Shown: one piece after another, positions 17,042-25,027 of the stretch
Layout: each line of letters opens with the position of its first letter
Numbering within the stretch: position 1 is the first letter of the stretch
Source of the DNA: Acidimicrobiia bacterium
GTDB lineage: Bacteria > Actinomycetota > Acidimicrobiia > Spongiisociales > Spongiisociaceae
Length of the DNA: 52,498 nt
Reading direction: 5' to 3'
Assembly (NCBI GenBank): GCA_011523635.1
Contig: WTGI01000068.1
Location: 1 to 52,498, forward strand
Program-made: the position numbers and the translations under genes
The notes under the pieces: generated by a model
Seen by the model: the letters and a program-made list of their open reading frames with translations, nothing else
Told to the model about the DNA's origin: nothing
Databases searched by the model: none

Positions 17042-18196
17042 CTAGCGGCGGAGCAGTTGCTTGATCCGGCGGGCTGCCGGGGTCCATAGCCACTCGGGTT
17101 CGGTGTACCGGCGATGGTCCTCGCCGGGCAAGCCCATGGGTGCGTAGTAGCTCTTGTCGGAGTTCTTGCGCAGGTAGTTCGTTCGCCTCAGTACCTTCAG
17201 GGAGGCGTAGATAGTCCCCTTGTGGGTCCAGCCCTGTCGCAGGTAGTTCCAGTTGTCGGGCGCCAGATGCTGCGTCTCGCTGAAGTACCGCCAGGCGCGT
17301 TCGCTGTCGCCCTCCGACTCGAAGTGCAGCGCCAACCTGAAGGTCGCTTCTGCCAGGCGCAGGTTGTCGTCCACGGGCTTGAGCCGCTCGGCCAGTTCCT
17401 CACTCGACCAGACGTGGCGGCTGTCGGCTCCCCGCTCGATCCAGTCGCGAGTCGCCCGGGCGAAGGCGTCGTCGCCCACGCGAACCTTGCCGAGGCCGAA
17501 CCTGATGGTCGTGCGGGCGGGGTACGTCCCTTCGTTGCTGCGGACGATACGCCCGTCCTCGTCGATCCACGCGGCTGACGGCACGCTCACCCAGCCGAAC
17601 AGCGAACTGATCTGGTGTGTCGGGTCGACCACACACCGGTAGGTCGGCGAAGCCCGGTCAAACCACTTGCCGACAGCGGTGGCACCCCCCGAGTCCTGCG
17701 CCACGCTGATCAACTCGAACCGGTCCGGACCGATCGATTCGTACAGATCCTGCCAGTCCGGCAGGCTGAAGCGGCACCCTCACCAGGATGACCAGGTGAA
17801 CAGCACCACCTTGCGGCCGCGCAGGTCCGAGAGCCTCAACGTCGCGCCGGTTCGCTCGGTCACCTCGAAGTCGGGGGCGATGGCGCTCTCCAGCCCGGCG
17901 CGACGGACCTCGGGCACCGAGCCGAGGCTCCAAACGTCGCCGTCTCGGGCGTACTTCTGGCCGATCATGTCCGCGAACTCCGAGTAGCAGAACCAGACCC
18001 AGTCGTCGGCGTCGGCGATCCACTCTTCCCGCCGGTTCTCAGGTAGCGGCACGCACAACTCGCCCAGGCACGCGCCTTCCGGTTTCATCTGCCAGCCGGT
18101 GGCGTGAGGGAGTTCGTCCATCCGCACCCACAGTGCCCCCCCGGCGTCACTCCGCCGGGCGACCTCGTTCGTCTTGCCGTTTGCGAGGATGATCAT
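17042..18196 (-). CDS. Thioredoxin-fold (TlpA/ResA-like) protein; candidate selenoprotein with in-frame TGA as Sec139
   Basis: Read through one TGA (17782-17780), this is a single 384-residue frame. Residues 1-105 are a conserved-looking N-terminal region with Cys43 and Cys48 (KPEGACLGELCVPLP). Residues ~106-215 are a thioredoxin fold starting APDFEVTERTG, with KVVLFTWSSW then TGA then GCRFSLPDW, ISVAQDSGG and the cis-Pro loop WVSVPSAAW (Pro206). Residues ~250-384 are helical and TPR-like. The TGA sits exactly where the first redox Cys of WxxWCxxC is expected, protein similarity continues in frame without a shift, and a SECIS-like hairpin follows at the right distance. So UGA probably encodes selenocysteine in a UGC redox motif. 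The ATG at 18196 has GGAGAAGG upstream. Alternatives are a pseudogene with a nonsense mutation, or a sequencing error in a TGC codon. No selABCD genes are in the window. Confidence 0.8.
17744..17768 (-). promoter_or_regulatory. Candidate bacterial SECIS element within the coding region
   Basis: On the minus strand, 14 bases after the in-frame TGA (17780-17782), CCTGCC-GGACT-GGCAGG forms a perfect 6-bp stem (17760-17765 with 17749-17754) with a 5-base loop beginning GG. CAG and CTG on its flanks extend it by three pairs past a 2-base bulge. Bacterial SECIS elements are hairpins just 3' of the UGA with G in the first loop positions and the loop roughly 16-37 bases from UGA. Here the loop starts about 20 bases after the UGA. 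The fit is good, but hairpins are common in GC-rich DNA. Confidence 0.6.
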
Positions 18197-18522
18197 GCCT
18201 TCTCCGCGAGCGCCGATCCGCCCGGCGAACTGCCATGCTCACCGCGGGTAGGGCTCCAGTCGCGCTTCACCGTAGTGCTGCCTGGTGACGAAGGCGACTA
18301 GGCCGATGGACCGACTACCACGAGGCGCTACGGATCGGATACGCACCCTCGGTTTCCGCAGACAGCCGGCTGGGGGTAGCTGCACCGGGTCTCAAGAGAG
18401 CCCTCGATGCTCCCGAATCCCGTGCCGGGCATTCCGGTTGGTACCGTGCGGACCCGCATGAGAGCGGTCCGGGAGTCCTCGTTGAGTGATGAACCAAGTG
18501 GTCATGTGGTAACGGACCGGTT
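18197..18522. other. 326-base gap between divergent genes
   Basis: This space separates the minus-strand redoxin-like gene from the plus-strand HExxH lipoprotein gene, so it should carry both promoters, but I could not pick a clear -35/-10 pair. A plus-strand frame without a normal start runs from 18289 to 18489 and has protein-like composition (DYHEALRIGYAPSV...). It may be the remnant of a lost gene. I recognise no family. Confidence 0.4.
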
Positions 18523-19905
18523 GTGACGGCAGATCGAGTCGGTTTACGCCTGCTGGGTCTGACGTGGCTGATCGTGTTCGTGGTCAGGTGCGGGTCGGGA
18601 GGTGGTCCGTCACCGCCCCAGACTTCAACCGAGCCGACTTCGGTCTCCACGACCTCGGCCGGAACGACTGCGGTCTCGACCACGCCGAGTTCTCTTGTGG
18701 GAACCGGTCTCGACCAGGTGTCCGGGAGTGCGCGCTCGCTCGTCGACAGCTGGCTATCGGCTGTGTCGGAGTCAGGTGACGCGTGGCCGGGCTACGACCT
18801 CTCGGCCATCCCGACGGTGCTGGTCTCGGTCGACGTCGAGGGGAGTCTCGAGGCGGTGGTGGCCTTCAACCACCCGGATCCGAACGCTCTGGGAGATGTG
18901 ATCCAAAGCGCCGATTTAGACGGCCACCGCGTGGCGGTCGTCGGGGAGCCCGCCGACCCGGAGTGGTTGGTTTCCCTGGCGCCGTTCGACTTCTTCGCGG
19001 ACATGGGCGGCGTCCAAACGTACGTGCTGGTAGCCGAGCGGGGAGAGCCGGGCCGCGAGCCGGACACGCCGGGGTTCGTGGCGATGGTCGCACACGAGGG
19101 GTTCCACCGGTACCAGTTCGACCACTGGGTTCCCGGCGCGGGCGTCCAAGACGTAGAGGGATACGACTTCGGGGCGGAGAACCTAGAGCTGCTGCTGCTC
19201 GAGAACCGTATCCTGGTCGCCGCCTACCAGGCGGGAACCGTGCCCGAGACCGAGCGCTTGGCTCGCCAGTTCGCAGCCGTTCGCGCCATCCGGCATGCAC
19301 GTGATCCCAGGGTTCTCCATGATGAGGAGCAGGAGCGTATGGAGGGGTCGGCCCGCTGGATCGAGCACCACATGGGCGACGCGATCGGGAACACGTACAC
19401 CTCCACCAACCACACCAGCGAGTTGGGCTACCTGGACGAGAGCATCGGGAACCCTGCGGCTGTGTTGGTCAGCGTCAAATCGTTCTTCGGGTTCGGCCGC
19501 TTCTACAGCAGCGGCGCCACCGTGCTGGCGTTGCTCGACCGTCTCGACGTCTCCGGCGCCGACATTGCCGAGCGCCTCGGCGACGGTGACACACCGGCAC
19601 AGCTACTGGAAGAGCGCATCTCACCGCTCGGCGGTGTGGACGAACTGGTCGCGGCGGCCCGGGCAGAGCATGATCCGGACGGCCGCCTAGGCGGGGCCGC
19701 GGAGGTCCTCGCCGAGGTCGCGGCCGGCGAGGGGGAGACCGAGTTCCGCGCCGCAGAGGTCCCCGCCGAGACCCTCGGACCCGGCTTCGAGGCCGGTGAG
19801 GACCAGATAGCCTGCCTCGAGGACCATGGACTCGACCTGAGCGCCGACAGCGTCACGATTCCCGACGACATCGCCGCCGCCTGCTTCGGCGATCCAGGAT
19901 CCTGA
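18523..19905 (+). CDS. Exported HExxH-motif protein, putative metallopeptidase
   Basis: This is a 460-residue protein of unrecognised family. It starts at GTG 18523 with a hydrophobic N-terminal segment (LRLLGLTWLIVFVV) followed by Cys23, which might be lipidated although the lipobox (VVRC) is poor, and then a Ser/Thr/Pro-rich linker (30-60) typical of secreted proteins. The centre holds HEGFH (191-195), a HExxH zinc-protease motif, and then ENLELLLLEN (from 219), which could provide the third ligand. Later SARWIEHHMGD adds further conserved-looking acidic and His residues. It is probably an extracytoplasmic metalloenzyme. Neighbours give no functional clue: it stands alone, 133 bases before a sugar ABC operon. 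Confidence 0.75.
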   Translation: MTADRVGLRLLGLTWLIVFVVRCGSGGGPSPPQTSTEPTSVSTTSAGTTAVSTTPSSLVGTGLDQVSGSARSLVDSWLSAVSESGDAWPGYDLSAIPTVLVSVDVEGSLEAVVAFNHPDPNALGDVIQSADLDGHRVAVVGEPADPEWLVSLAPFDFFADMGGVQTYVLVAERGEPGREPDTPGFVAMVAHEGFHRYQFDHWVPGAGVQDVEGYDFGAENLELLLLENRILVAAYQAGTVPETERLARQFAAVRAIRHARDPRVLHDEEQERMEGSARWIEHHMGDAIGNTYTSTNHTSELGYLDESIGNPAAVLVSVKSFFGFGRFYSSGATVLALLDRLDVSGADIAERLGDGDTPAQLLEERISPLGGVDELVAAARAEHDPDGRLGGAAEVLAEVAAGEGETEFRAAEVPAETLGPGFEAGEDQIACLEDHGLDLSADSVTIPDDIAAACFGDPGS

Positions 19906-20025
19906 TCGGCGCCTGCGAGCGCGCCGGTCGATCCTCCCGCTCAGCCATAAACGGGTGGCGCGGCCCCCCTCGATGGGCTATTTTTCTCCAAGCGGGCAGA
20001 ACGAGCTCGAGAGCTGCAACCGATC

Positions 20026-20041
20026 GAAGGAGTCGCTTTTG
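20026..20041 (+). promoter_or_regulatory. Ribosome-binding site that decides a TTG start
   Basis: GAAGGAG (20026-20032) lies 6-7 bases before TTG 20039. This start puts the Tat motif at residues 13-14 of the solute-binding protein. A start further upstream would add a non-signal-like N-terminus. Confidence 0.6.
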
Positions 20042-21409
20042 GTACCGAAGTCCAACCGTCCCCATCATTTCACCCGCCGCCAGTTCCTTGGCGGAGGCTC
20101 CGCACTCATGGCCTTCGCCGCCATGGGAGGCCTATCAGCGTTAGTGGCCGCCTGCGGCGAGGGTGATCCGATCGACGAAGGCGCCGAGCCCGGTACCGAC
20201 TTCACCGGCAACCTGGGCGTCCTGATAGGAACGCACATGGATCCGGTCAAGGCCCTCCTCGAGCAGCACCAGGCTTCCGTGGGGTTCGCTCCCACCATCG
20301 AGGAGGTCACCACCCCCGACCTCCGGAGCAAGCTCACCACCTCCTTCCTGGCGCAGAGCTCCCCGTGGGACGCGGTATTCGTCACCGCGGAGCTCGGGGC
20401 CGAACTGGGAACCCGAGGCTGGCTGACCAACGCCAGCATCTTCATGGACGAGAACGTTCGCACCGAGTCCGACCTTCTCACCCGAGGGATGGGAGCGGTC
20501 GAGCTGGACGACAACACCCTGGCGGCCCCGTGGACCATGGGAAGCCAGCTCCTCCATTGGAACAAGCAGATGATGGAGCAGGCGGGTCTCGATCCGGATG
20601 CCCCGACCAACTGGCATGCCACGCCGAACTCCTGGGATACCTTCGTGGAGTACGCCAAGGCCATGACCGGTGAGCGGGACGGTACCCAGTACTACGGCTT
20701 CACCGACGCCTGGGCCGGCGCCCATGTCCTCTGGACGTGGGGCGGGATGCTCAACATGCATGGCGGCAGCTTCCTGGACGAGGAGCAGCAGCCCAACTGG
20801 AACTCCGAGGAAGGCGTGGAGGCCCTGCAGAAGCTCTACGACCTGTTGCATACTCACCAGGTGGTCGATCCGGCCGTCACCACGTATACCTGGGTGTTCG
20901 ACGCCACTCCGGGGTTCTTCGAGGGCACTCGGGGAATGTTCATCTCCTGGCCGTTCGTGGCGGGAGTGGCGGCCATTCCGGAGGCCTCCCAGATCGCAGG
21001 TCATAGCGCCTTCGCCCCCAACCCGGCGGTGGTCACCAGCGGTTCGGTGGACGGATCGGAGTTCTTCGGCGTGCCGGTGTATGCCGAGAACAAGGACGAG
21101 GCATGGCGCCTGCTCGAGTTCATCACCTCTCGCGAAGGTCAGCGGGTGGTGGCATTGGGCGGATGGGGTTCCATCTACTCGGGTGTGCTCCAGGAGCCCG
21201 ACATCGTGGAGGCGTTCCCGTTCTACCCGGCCCTGGCCAAGGCATACGAGTATCCGGTGGACGGCGGGTGGTCGGAGGACCGTCCCCGCTGGACCCAGAT
21301 GCTGGCCGACGAGATCCACGAGGTGCTCGCCGGCAACAAGTCTCCCAAGCAGGCGCTGGACGACGCGGCCGCGGCCGCCACCGCGGCCCGGAGGCAGGAC
21401 GAGGAGTAG
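20039..21409 (+). CDS. Sugar-type (family 1) ABC transporter substrate-binding lipoprotein, Tat signal
   Basis: This ~456-residue solute-binding protein has a twin-arginine signal (RRQFLGGGSALM, Arg13-Arg14), a hydrophobic core and lipobox LVAAC with lipidated Cys39. It is therefore exported folded and anchored outside the membrane. The mature part has the two-domain family 1 (MalE/UgpB-like) layout, with clustered Trp/Tyr residues (WTWGGMLNMHGGSF) usual for carbohydrate binding. Two CUT1-type permeases follow within 21 bases. No ATPase gene is present, so it must share a genomic MsmK-like ATPase. The downstream MBL, Gfo/Idh, M81 and M20 genes suggest that the transported solute is modified by those enzymes. 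Confidence 0.9.
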   Translation: MVPKSNRPHHFTRRQFLGGGSALMAFAAMGGLSALVAACGEGDPIDEGAEPGTDFTGNLGVLIGTHMDPVKALLEQHQASVGFAPTIEEVTTPDLRSKLTTSFLAQSSPWDAVFVTAELGAELGTRGWLTNASIFMDENVRTESDLLTRGMGAVELDDNTLAAPWTMGSQLLHWNKQMMEQAGLDPDAPTNWHATPNSWDTFVEYAKAMTGERDGTQYYGFTDAWAGAHVLWTWGGMLNMHGGSFLDEEQQPNWNSEEGVEALQKLYDLLHTHQVVDPAVTTYTWVFDATPGFFEGTRGMFISWPFVAGVAAIPEASQIAGHSAFAPNPAVVTSGSVDGSEFFGVPVYAENKDEAWRLLEFITSREGQRVVALGGWGSIYSGVLQEPDIVEAFPFYPALAKAYEYPVDGGWSEDRPRWTQMLADEIHEVLAGNKSPKQALDDAAAAATAARRQDEE

Positions 21410-21430
21410 ACTCTCGCTCCTCCTCACGAC

Positions 21431-22357
21431 ATGACTGGAGAAGTCCGGGCGGAGGAAACAATCCGGACAGGAAATCGCCGGGGTCGCCGGGCAGCAATTG
21501 CCCTGGTGGCCCCGGCGGTGTTGATCGTGGCCGGCGTGTACGCCTACCCGGCCGTCACCACGGTCGCGTACAGCTTGTCGGACATCGATCTCTCCCCCCG
21601 GTTCCGGATCGTCCGGTTTACCGGCCTCGACAACTTCTTCAACCAGCTCGGGAGCGGGGCGTTCTGGGAGTCCGCCTGGACGACCCTGTACTTCGGGGTG
21701 ATGCTCTGCTTGGTCACGGTGGTCCTGTCGTTCGCCATCGCCCTCCTGCTCAACAAGACCTTCCTGGGACGGGGCCTGGTCCGGGTGACCGTGCTCCTGC
21801 CCTGGGCGGTCCCGCCGGTGGCCTCCGGGGTGCTCTGGGTGCAGATGTTCCACGCGGAGTTCGGCTTCCTGAACGGGTTGATCAGAGCGTTCGGCGGCGA
21901 GGGGGACATCATCTGGCTGGGTGGGCAGACCATTGCCCTGCATTCGGTGTTGATCGCCGAGGTGTGGCGCTGGATTCCCTTCGCCACCATCTTCCTGCTG
22001 GCCGGCCTCCAGATCGTCCCCCGAACCGTCAAGGAGGCCGCCGCCATCGATGGCGCTGGATCGTGGCGGACGCTGCGGCACATAACGCTGCCGCTCATGC
22101 TGCCGGTCGTCATACCGGTGGTGATCTTCCTGTTCGTCTGGGCGATGAAGGTGTTCGACACCATCTTCGTTCTCACCAGGGGAGGACCCAGCCGAGCCAC
22201 CACCACCCTCAACTTCCTGGTCTACCGTCAAGGCTTCGAGCAGTTCGACTTCGGCAGTGCCGCCGCGACGGCCTATCTTCTCTCGGCGCTGACCGTGCTG
22301 GCCATCGCCGGGCTGGGCTGGATGCTGGTCCGTGCCCGAAGGCTGGCGGGGGCGTGA
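21431..22357 (+). CDS. Sugar ABC transporter permease, MalF/UgpA type
   Basis: This 308-residue membrane protein has about six hydrophobic segments. The coupling-loop EAA motif reads EAAAIDGAGSWRTLRHITLPLMLP, which contacts the ATPase. It begins 21 bases after the solute-binding-protein stop, and the second permease begins 2 bases after its own stop. It has a normal length for the CUT1 family, with a cytoplasmic N-terminus rich in Arg. Confidence 0.92.
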   Translation: MTGEVRAEETIRTGNRRGRRAAIALVAPAVLIVAGVYAYPAVTTVAYSLSDIDLSPRFRIVRFTGLDNFFNQLGSGAFWESAWTTLYFGVMLCLVTVVLSFAIALLLNKTFLGRGLVRVTVLLPWAVPPVASGVLWVQMFHAEFGFLNGLIRAFGGEGDIIWLGGQTIALHSVLIAEVWRWIPFATIFLLAGLQIVPRTVKEAAAIDGAGSWRTLRHITLPLMLPVVIPVVIFLFVWAMKVFDTIFVLTRGGPSRATTTLNFLVYRQGFEQFDFGSAAATAYLLSALTVLAIAGLGWMLVRARRLAGA

Positions 22358-22359
22358 CC

Positions 22360-23202
22360 ATGGTCGCCACCGCTCCGGCCCGAGCCGTCCGCCGGGCCGC
22401 GACCTACGTCGGGGCGGCGGTGGTGCTCATCGTGATGGCGTTCCCGCTCTACGGGATAATCCTGACCAGCACCCAGACCGAGCGGGACATCCGCTCGGCT
22501 GACGTGGCGTTCATCCCCACCTACATCACCACCGAGCACTACACGCGCATCTTCTCCGCCTCCTCCGGCGTTCCGGTCGCCGAGTCGATGGTCAACAGCC
22601 TGATCGTGGCGATCGCGACCGCCGTGGTGACGGTGGCCATCGCGGTGCCCGCCGCCTACGCCCTCAACCGCATGCGTGTTCCGGGCCGCCGCCTGATCCT
22701 GGGCGGTTTCGCGGCGATCTACGTTTTGCCGACCCTCCTGTTCATCATGCCGCTCTTCATCACGGTGGTGCAGCTGGGCCTGCGCGACACCTACGTCGGC
22801 CTGGTCCTTCCCTACGTCGCCTTCACCCTCCCGTTCATGGTGTGGATCATGGGATCGTTCGTCCGGGCCATCCCGGTCTCGGTGGAGGAGATGGCCCTTA
22901 TCGACGGCGCCGGCCTGCGCCAGTTGCTCTTCCGCATCGTCCTGCCGCTTCTCAGACCGGGCATCTTCGCCGGGTTGCTCCTGGGGTTCGTGCTCGCCTG
23001 GGTGGAGTTCCTGACCCCGCTGCTCTTCACGTCCAACCTGTCGATGCTCACCGTCACGCTGGGCCTGTTCCGCTCTACGATGGACATCGAGATCGGCCAG
23101 CTGGCGGCGGCCACCGTGATGACCGCGTTGCCGGTGATCCTCATCACGGCCTTTTTCCAGCGGAACATCACCGAAGTCATCACGGCGGGAGTGGAACGAT
23201 GA
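22360..23202 (+). CDS. Sugar ABC transporter permease, MalG/UgpE type
   Basis: This 280-residue partner permease has six hydrophobic segments, with the EAA loop EMALIDGAGLRQLLFRIVLPLLRP. The ATG at 22360 follows the MalF-type gene by 2 bases. The frame is open upstream, but that is a shadow of the previous genes. The length and C-terminus match the CUT1 family. An ATPase gene does not follow. Confidence 0.92.
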   Translation: MVATAPARAVRRAATYVGAAVVLIVMAFPLYGIILTSTQTERDIRSADVAFIPTYITTEHYTRIFSASSGVPVAESMVNSLIVAIATAVVTVAIAVPAAYALNRMRVPGRRLILGGFAAIYVLPTLLFIMPLFITVVQLGLRDTYVGLVLPYVAFTLPFMVWIMGSFVRAIPVSVEEMALIDGAGLRQLLFRIVLPLLRPGIFAGLLLGFVLAWVEFLTPLLFTSNLSMLTVTLGLFRSTMDIEIGQLAAATVMTALPVILITAFFQRNITEVITAGVER

Positions 23203-23248
23203 GCCGCAGATCCGGCCGGTCCTATCCGAACGAAGGGAGGCATGGCAG

Positions 23249-24016
23249 ATGCCGAACCAGATAGATGTGGTGATACAGCCGGTGGTGCTGAGGTTCAGCC
23301 TGCTGGACGACGAGGTGGTCTACCATTTCGCCGCCGACACCGACGCGGTGCTGGACCGCATGGAGCGGATGATGGGCATCGACCCGGCCGAATCCAGCCT
23401 GTTCGACTCCAACCTGGGCTTCCTGCCGGTGTCGACCACCGTGCTGGTCCGGGGCCCGAAGAACGTCCTGGTGGACCCGGGCAACCATCACACCGGCTTC
23501 TACGGTCAGCTCGGCATCGGTCTGGCCCGCTTCGGGATCACCCCGGCCGATATCGACTACGTGGTGTGCACCCATTGCCATCACGACCACATGGGCAGCG
23601 CCTTCCGGATTCCCGGCGCCGACCTGGTGATGGGCCAGGGCGAGGTGGACTTCTGCGAGGAGATCTACGGGCCGGAGGAGACCGAGCGGCGGCTGGCGGT
23701 CATGGGTGACCTGATCGAGGTGCCGCGGGGCGGCGAGTTGGAGATCATGCCCGGCCTGGTGGCGATCTCCACCCCGGGCCACACGCCGGGTCACATCAGC
23801 GTGATGGCCGAGTCGGAGTCGGGGGAGCGGGTGCTCGTGGCCGGTGACACGGTCATGACCCGCCGCGAGTATTCGGAGCGGACCTTCTCGCACTGGTACA
23901 CCGACGACCAGCTCCGGGGTCTGAATGCCAGCCTCGACCGGCTTCAATCGTTGGCGCCCACCCGGGTTATGCCCGGCCACGACCGGGTCTTCGCTCCCGC
24001 CGGGGCTCTGTCGTGA
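23249..24016 (+). CDS. MBL-fold metallo-hydrolase
   Basis: This 255-residue metallo-beta-lactamase-fold protein has the zinc signature THCHHDHMG (His109, His111, Asp113, His114), followed by GHTPGHISV and AGDTVMT and ending PGHD. It is probably a cytoplasmic hydrolase of an ester, lactone or amide. The ATG at 23249 has GGAGG 9 bases upstream. The stop overlaps the GTG of the Gfo/Idh gene. In this operon it may act on the imported solute. The AHL-lactonase-like class is the nearest guess. Confidence 0.88.
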   Translation: MPNQIDVVIQPVVLRFSLLDDEVVYHFAADTDAVLDRMERMMGIDPAESSLFDSNLGFLPVSTTVLVRGPKNVLVDPGNHHTGFYGQLGIGLARFGITPADIDYVVCTHCHHDHMGSAFRIPGADLVMGQGEVDFCEEIYGPEETERRLAVMGDLIEVPRGGELEIMPGLVAISTPGHTPGHISVMAESESGERVLVAGDTVMTRREYSERTFSHWYTDDQLRGLNASLDRLQSLAPTRVMPGHDRVFAPAGALS

Positions 24017-25023
24017 GCCGGTTACGCGCCGCCGTCGTCGGCACGGGGATGATCGGTTCGCTCCACGCCCGCATCTACGCCGAGCATCCGCTGGCCGAGC
24101 TGGTAGGGGTGGTCGACACCAACGCGGACTCCGCCCGGACGGTGGGGGAGCAGCTCGGCGTGCCCTGGTTCACCGAGGTCTCCGACCTGCTGGAGGGATG
24201 TGATCTAGCCGCGGCGTCCGTCTCCGTGCCCGAGCACCATCGCTATCCGATCGCCATGCAGCTGGCAAGGGCCGGAAAACACCTGCTGCTCGAGAAGCCC
24301 CTGGCGCCTTCGCTGGCCGGCGCCGACCGCCTGATCAGGGATCTCGATGAGACCGGGGTTCTGACCATGGTCAACTTCATCCTGCGCTTCGATCCCCGCT
24401 ACTCGGAGGCCAAGGCCGCGGTCGCCTCGGGACGTATGGGTGACGTCCACACCATCTTCGCGCGCCGGCGCGGCTCGTCCCTGGGCGCCGACATCTACGG
24501 TGTCTGGACCGATCTGTTGATCTCCACCGGCATCCACGACCTGGACGTGATGGCCTGGCTGGCGGATTCCCCGGTTACCAGGGTGTATGCGGAGACCATC
24601 TCCCGCCGGTCGGCTCCCTACGGGCATGATGACGCGGCCATGGTCCTGGTGCGGTTCGAGAACGGCGTGATCGGTTCGCTCGAGATCAGCTGGGTGCTGC
24701 CGCCCACCATCCCGGCCCTGCTGGACGCGTCCCTCCAGCTGGTCGGGACCGGTGGAGGGGTGTTCGTGGACGGGTCGAATCACGGCCTGGCCATAGCGGA
24801 CCGCGAGGGGTTCACGCATCCCGACCTGACCCATTGGCCCGTGAGCCGTGATCAGGTGAGTGGTGACCTGGCGGGCTCACTGGATCACTTCATCCGGGCG
24901 GTGCTGGATGGCCGGCCTCCGGAGGTGACGCTCGAGATGGCTCGTAACGCCCACGCCATCGTGGACGCGGCCAAGCGCTCGGCGGAGTCGAACCAGCCCG
25001 TGTCGCTCACGCCGCCGGGCTGA
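24013..25023 (+). CDS. Gfo/Idh/MocA-family NAD(P)-dependent oxidoreductase
   Basis: This 336-residue protein has an N-terminal Rossmann fold with GTGMIG (10-15), VVDTNADS at the cofactor-selective strand, and the catalytic Lys motif EKP (94-96), all typical of glucose-fructose oxidoreductase/inositol dehydrogenase relatives. The C-terminal alpha/beta domain contains the H..D motif (GIHDLDVMAWL). The GTG start overlaps the MBL stop. In an operon with a sugar-type transporter it probably oxidises a sugar or polyol derivative. Confidence 0.92.
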   Translation: MSRLRAAVVGTGMIGSLHARIYAEHPLAELVGVVDTNADSARTVGEQLGVPWFTEVSDLLEGCDLAAASVSVPEHHRYPIAMQLARAGKHLLLEKPLAPSLAGADRLIRDLDETGVLTMVNFILRFDPRYSEAKAAVASGRMGDVHTIFARRRGSSLGADIYGVWTDLLISTGIHDLDVMAWLADSPVTRVYAETISRRSAPYGHDDAAMVLVRFENGVIGSLEISWVLPPTIPALLDASLQLVGTGGGVFVDGSNHGLAIADREGFTHPDLTHWPVSRDQVSGDLAGSLDHFIRAVLDGRPPEVTLEMARNAHAIVDAAKRSAESNQPVSLTPPG

Positions 25024-25027
25024 TCTG

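Noticed and set aside
17713..17782. Two separate minus-strand genes (17042-17713 and 17780-18196), the second ending at TGA
   Set aside because: The two frames are the same frame, the thioredoxin fold runs across the TGA, and the downstream part has no plausible start of its own: its first ATG lies inside the fold. One gene with a recoded or mutated codon is a better reading.
20141..22231. A 696-residue open frame on the minus strand opposite the sugar importer genes
   Set aside because: It lies entirely opposite genes with clear family motifs, and its composition (His/Gln/Gly-rich, no motifs) is that of a high-GC antisense shadow.
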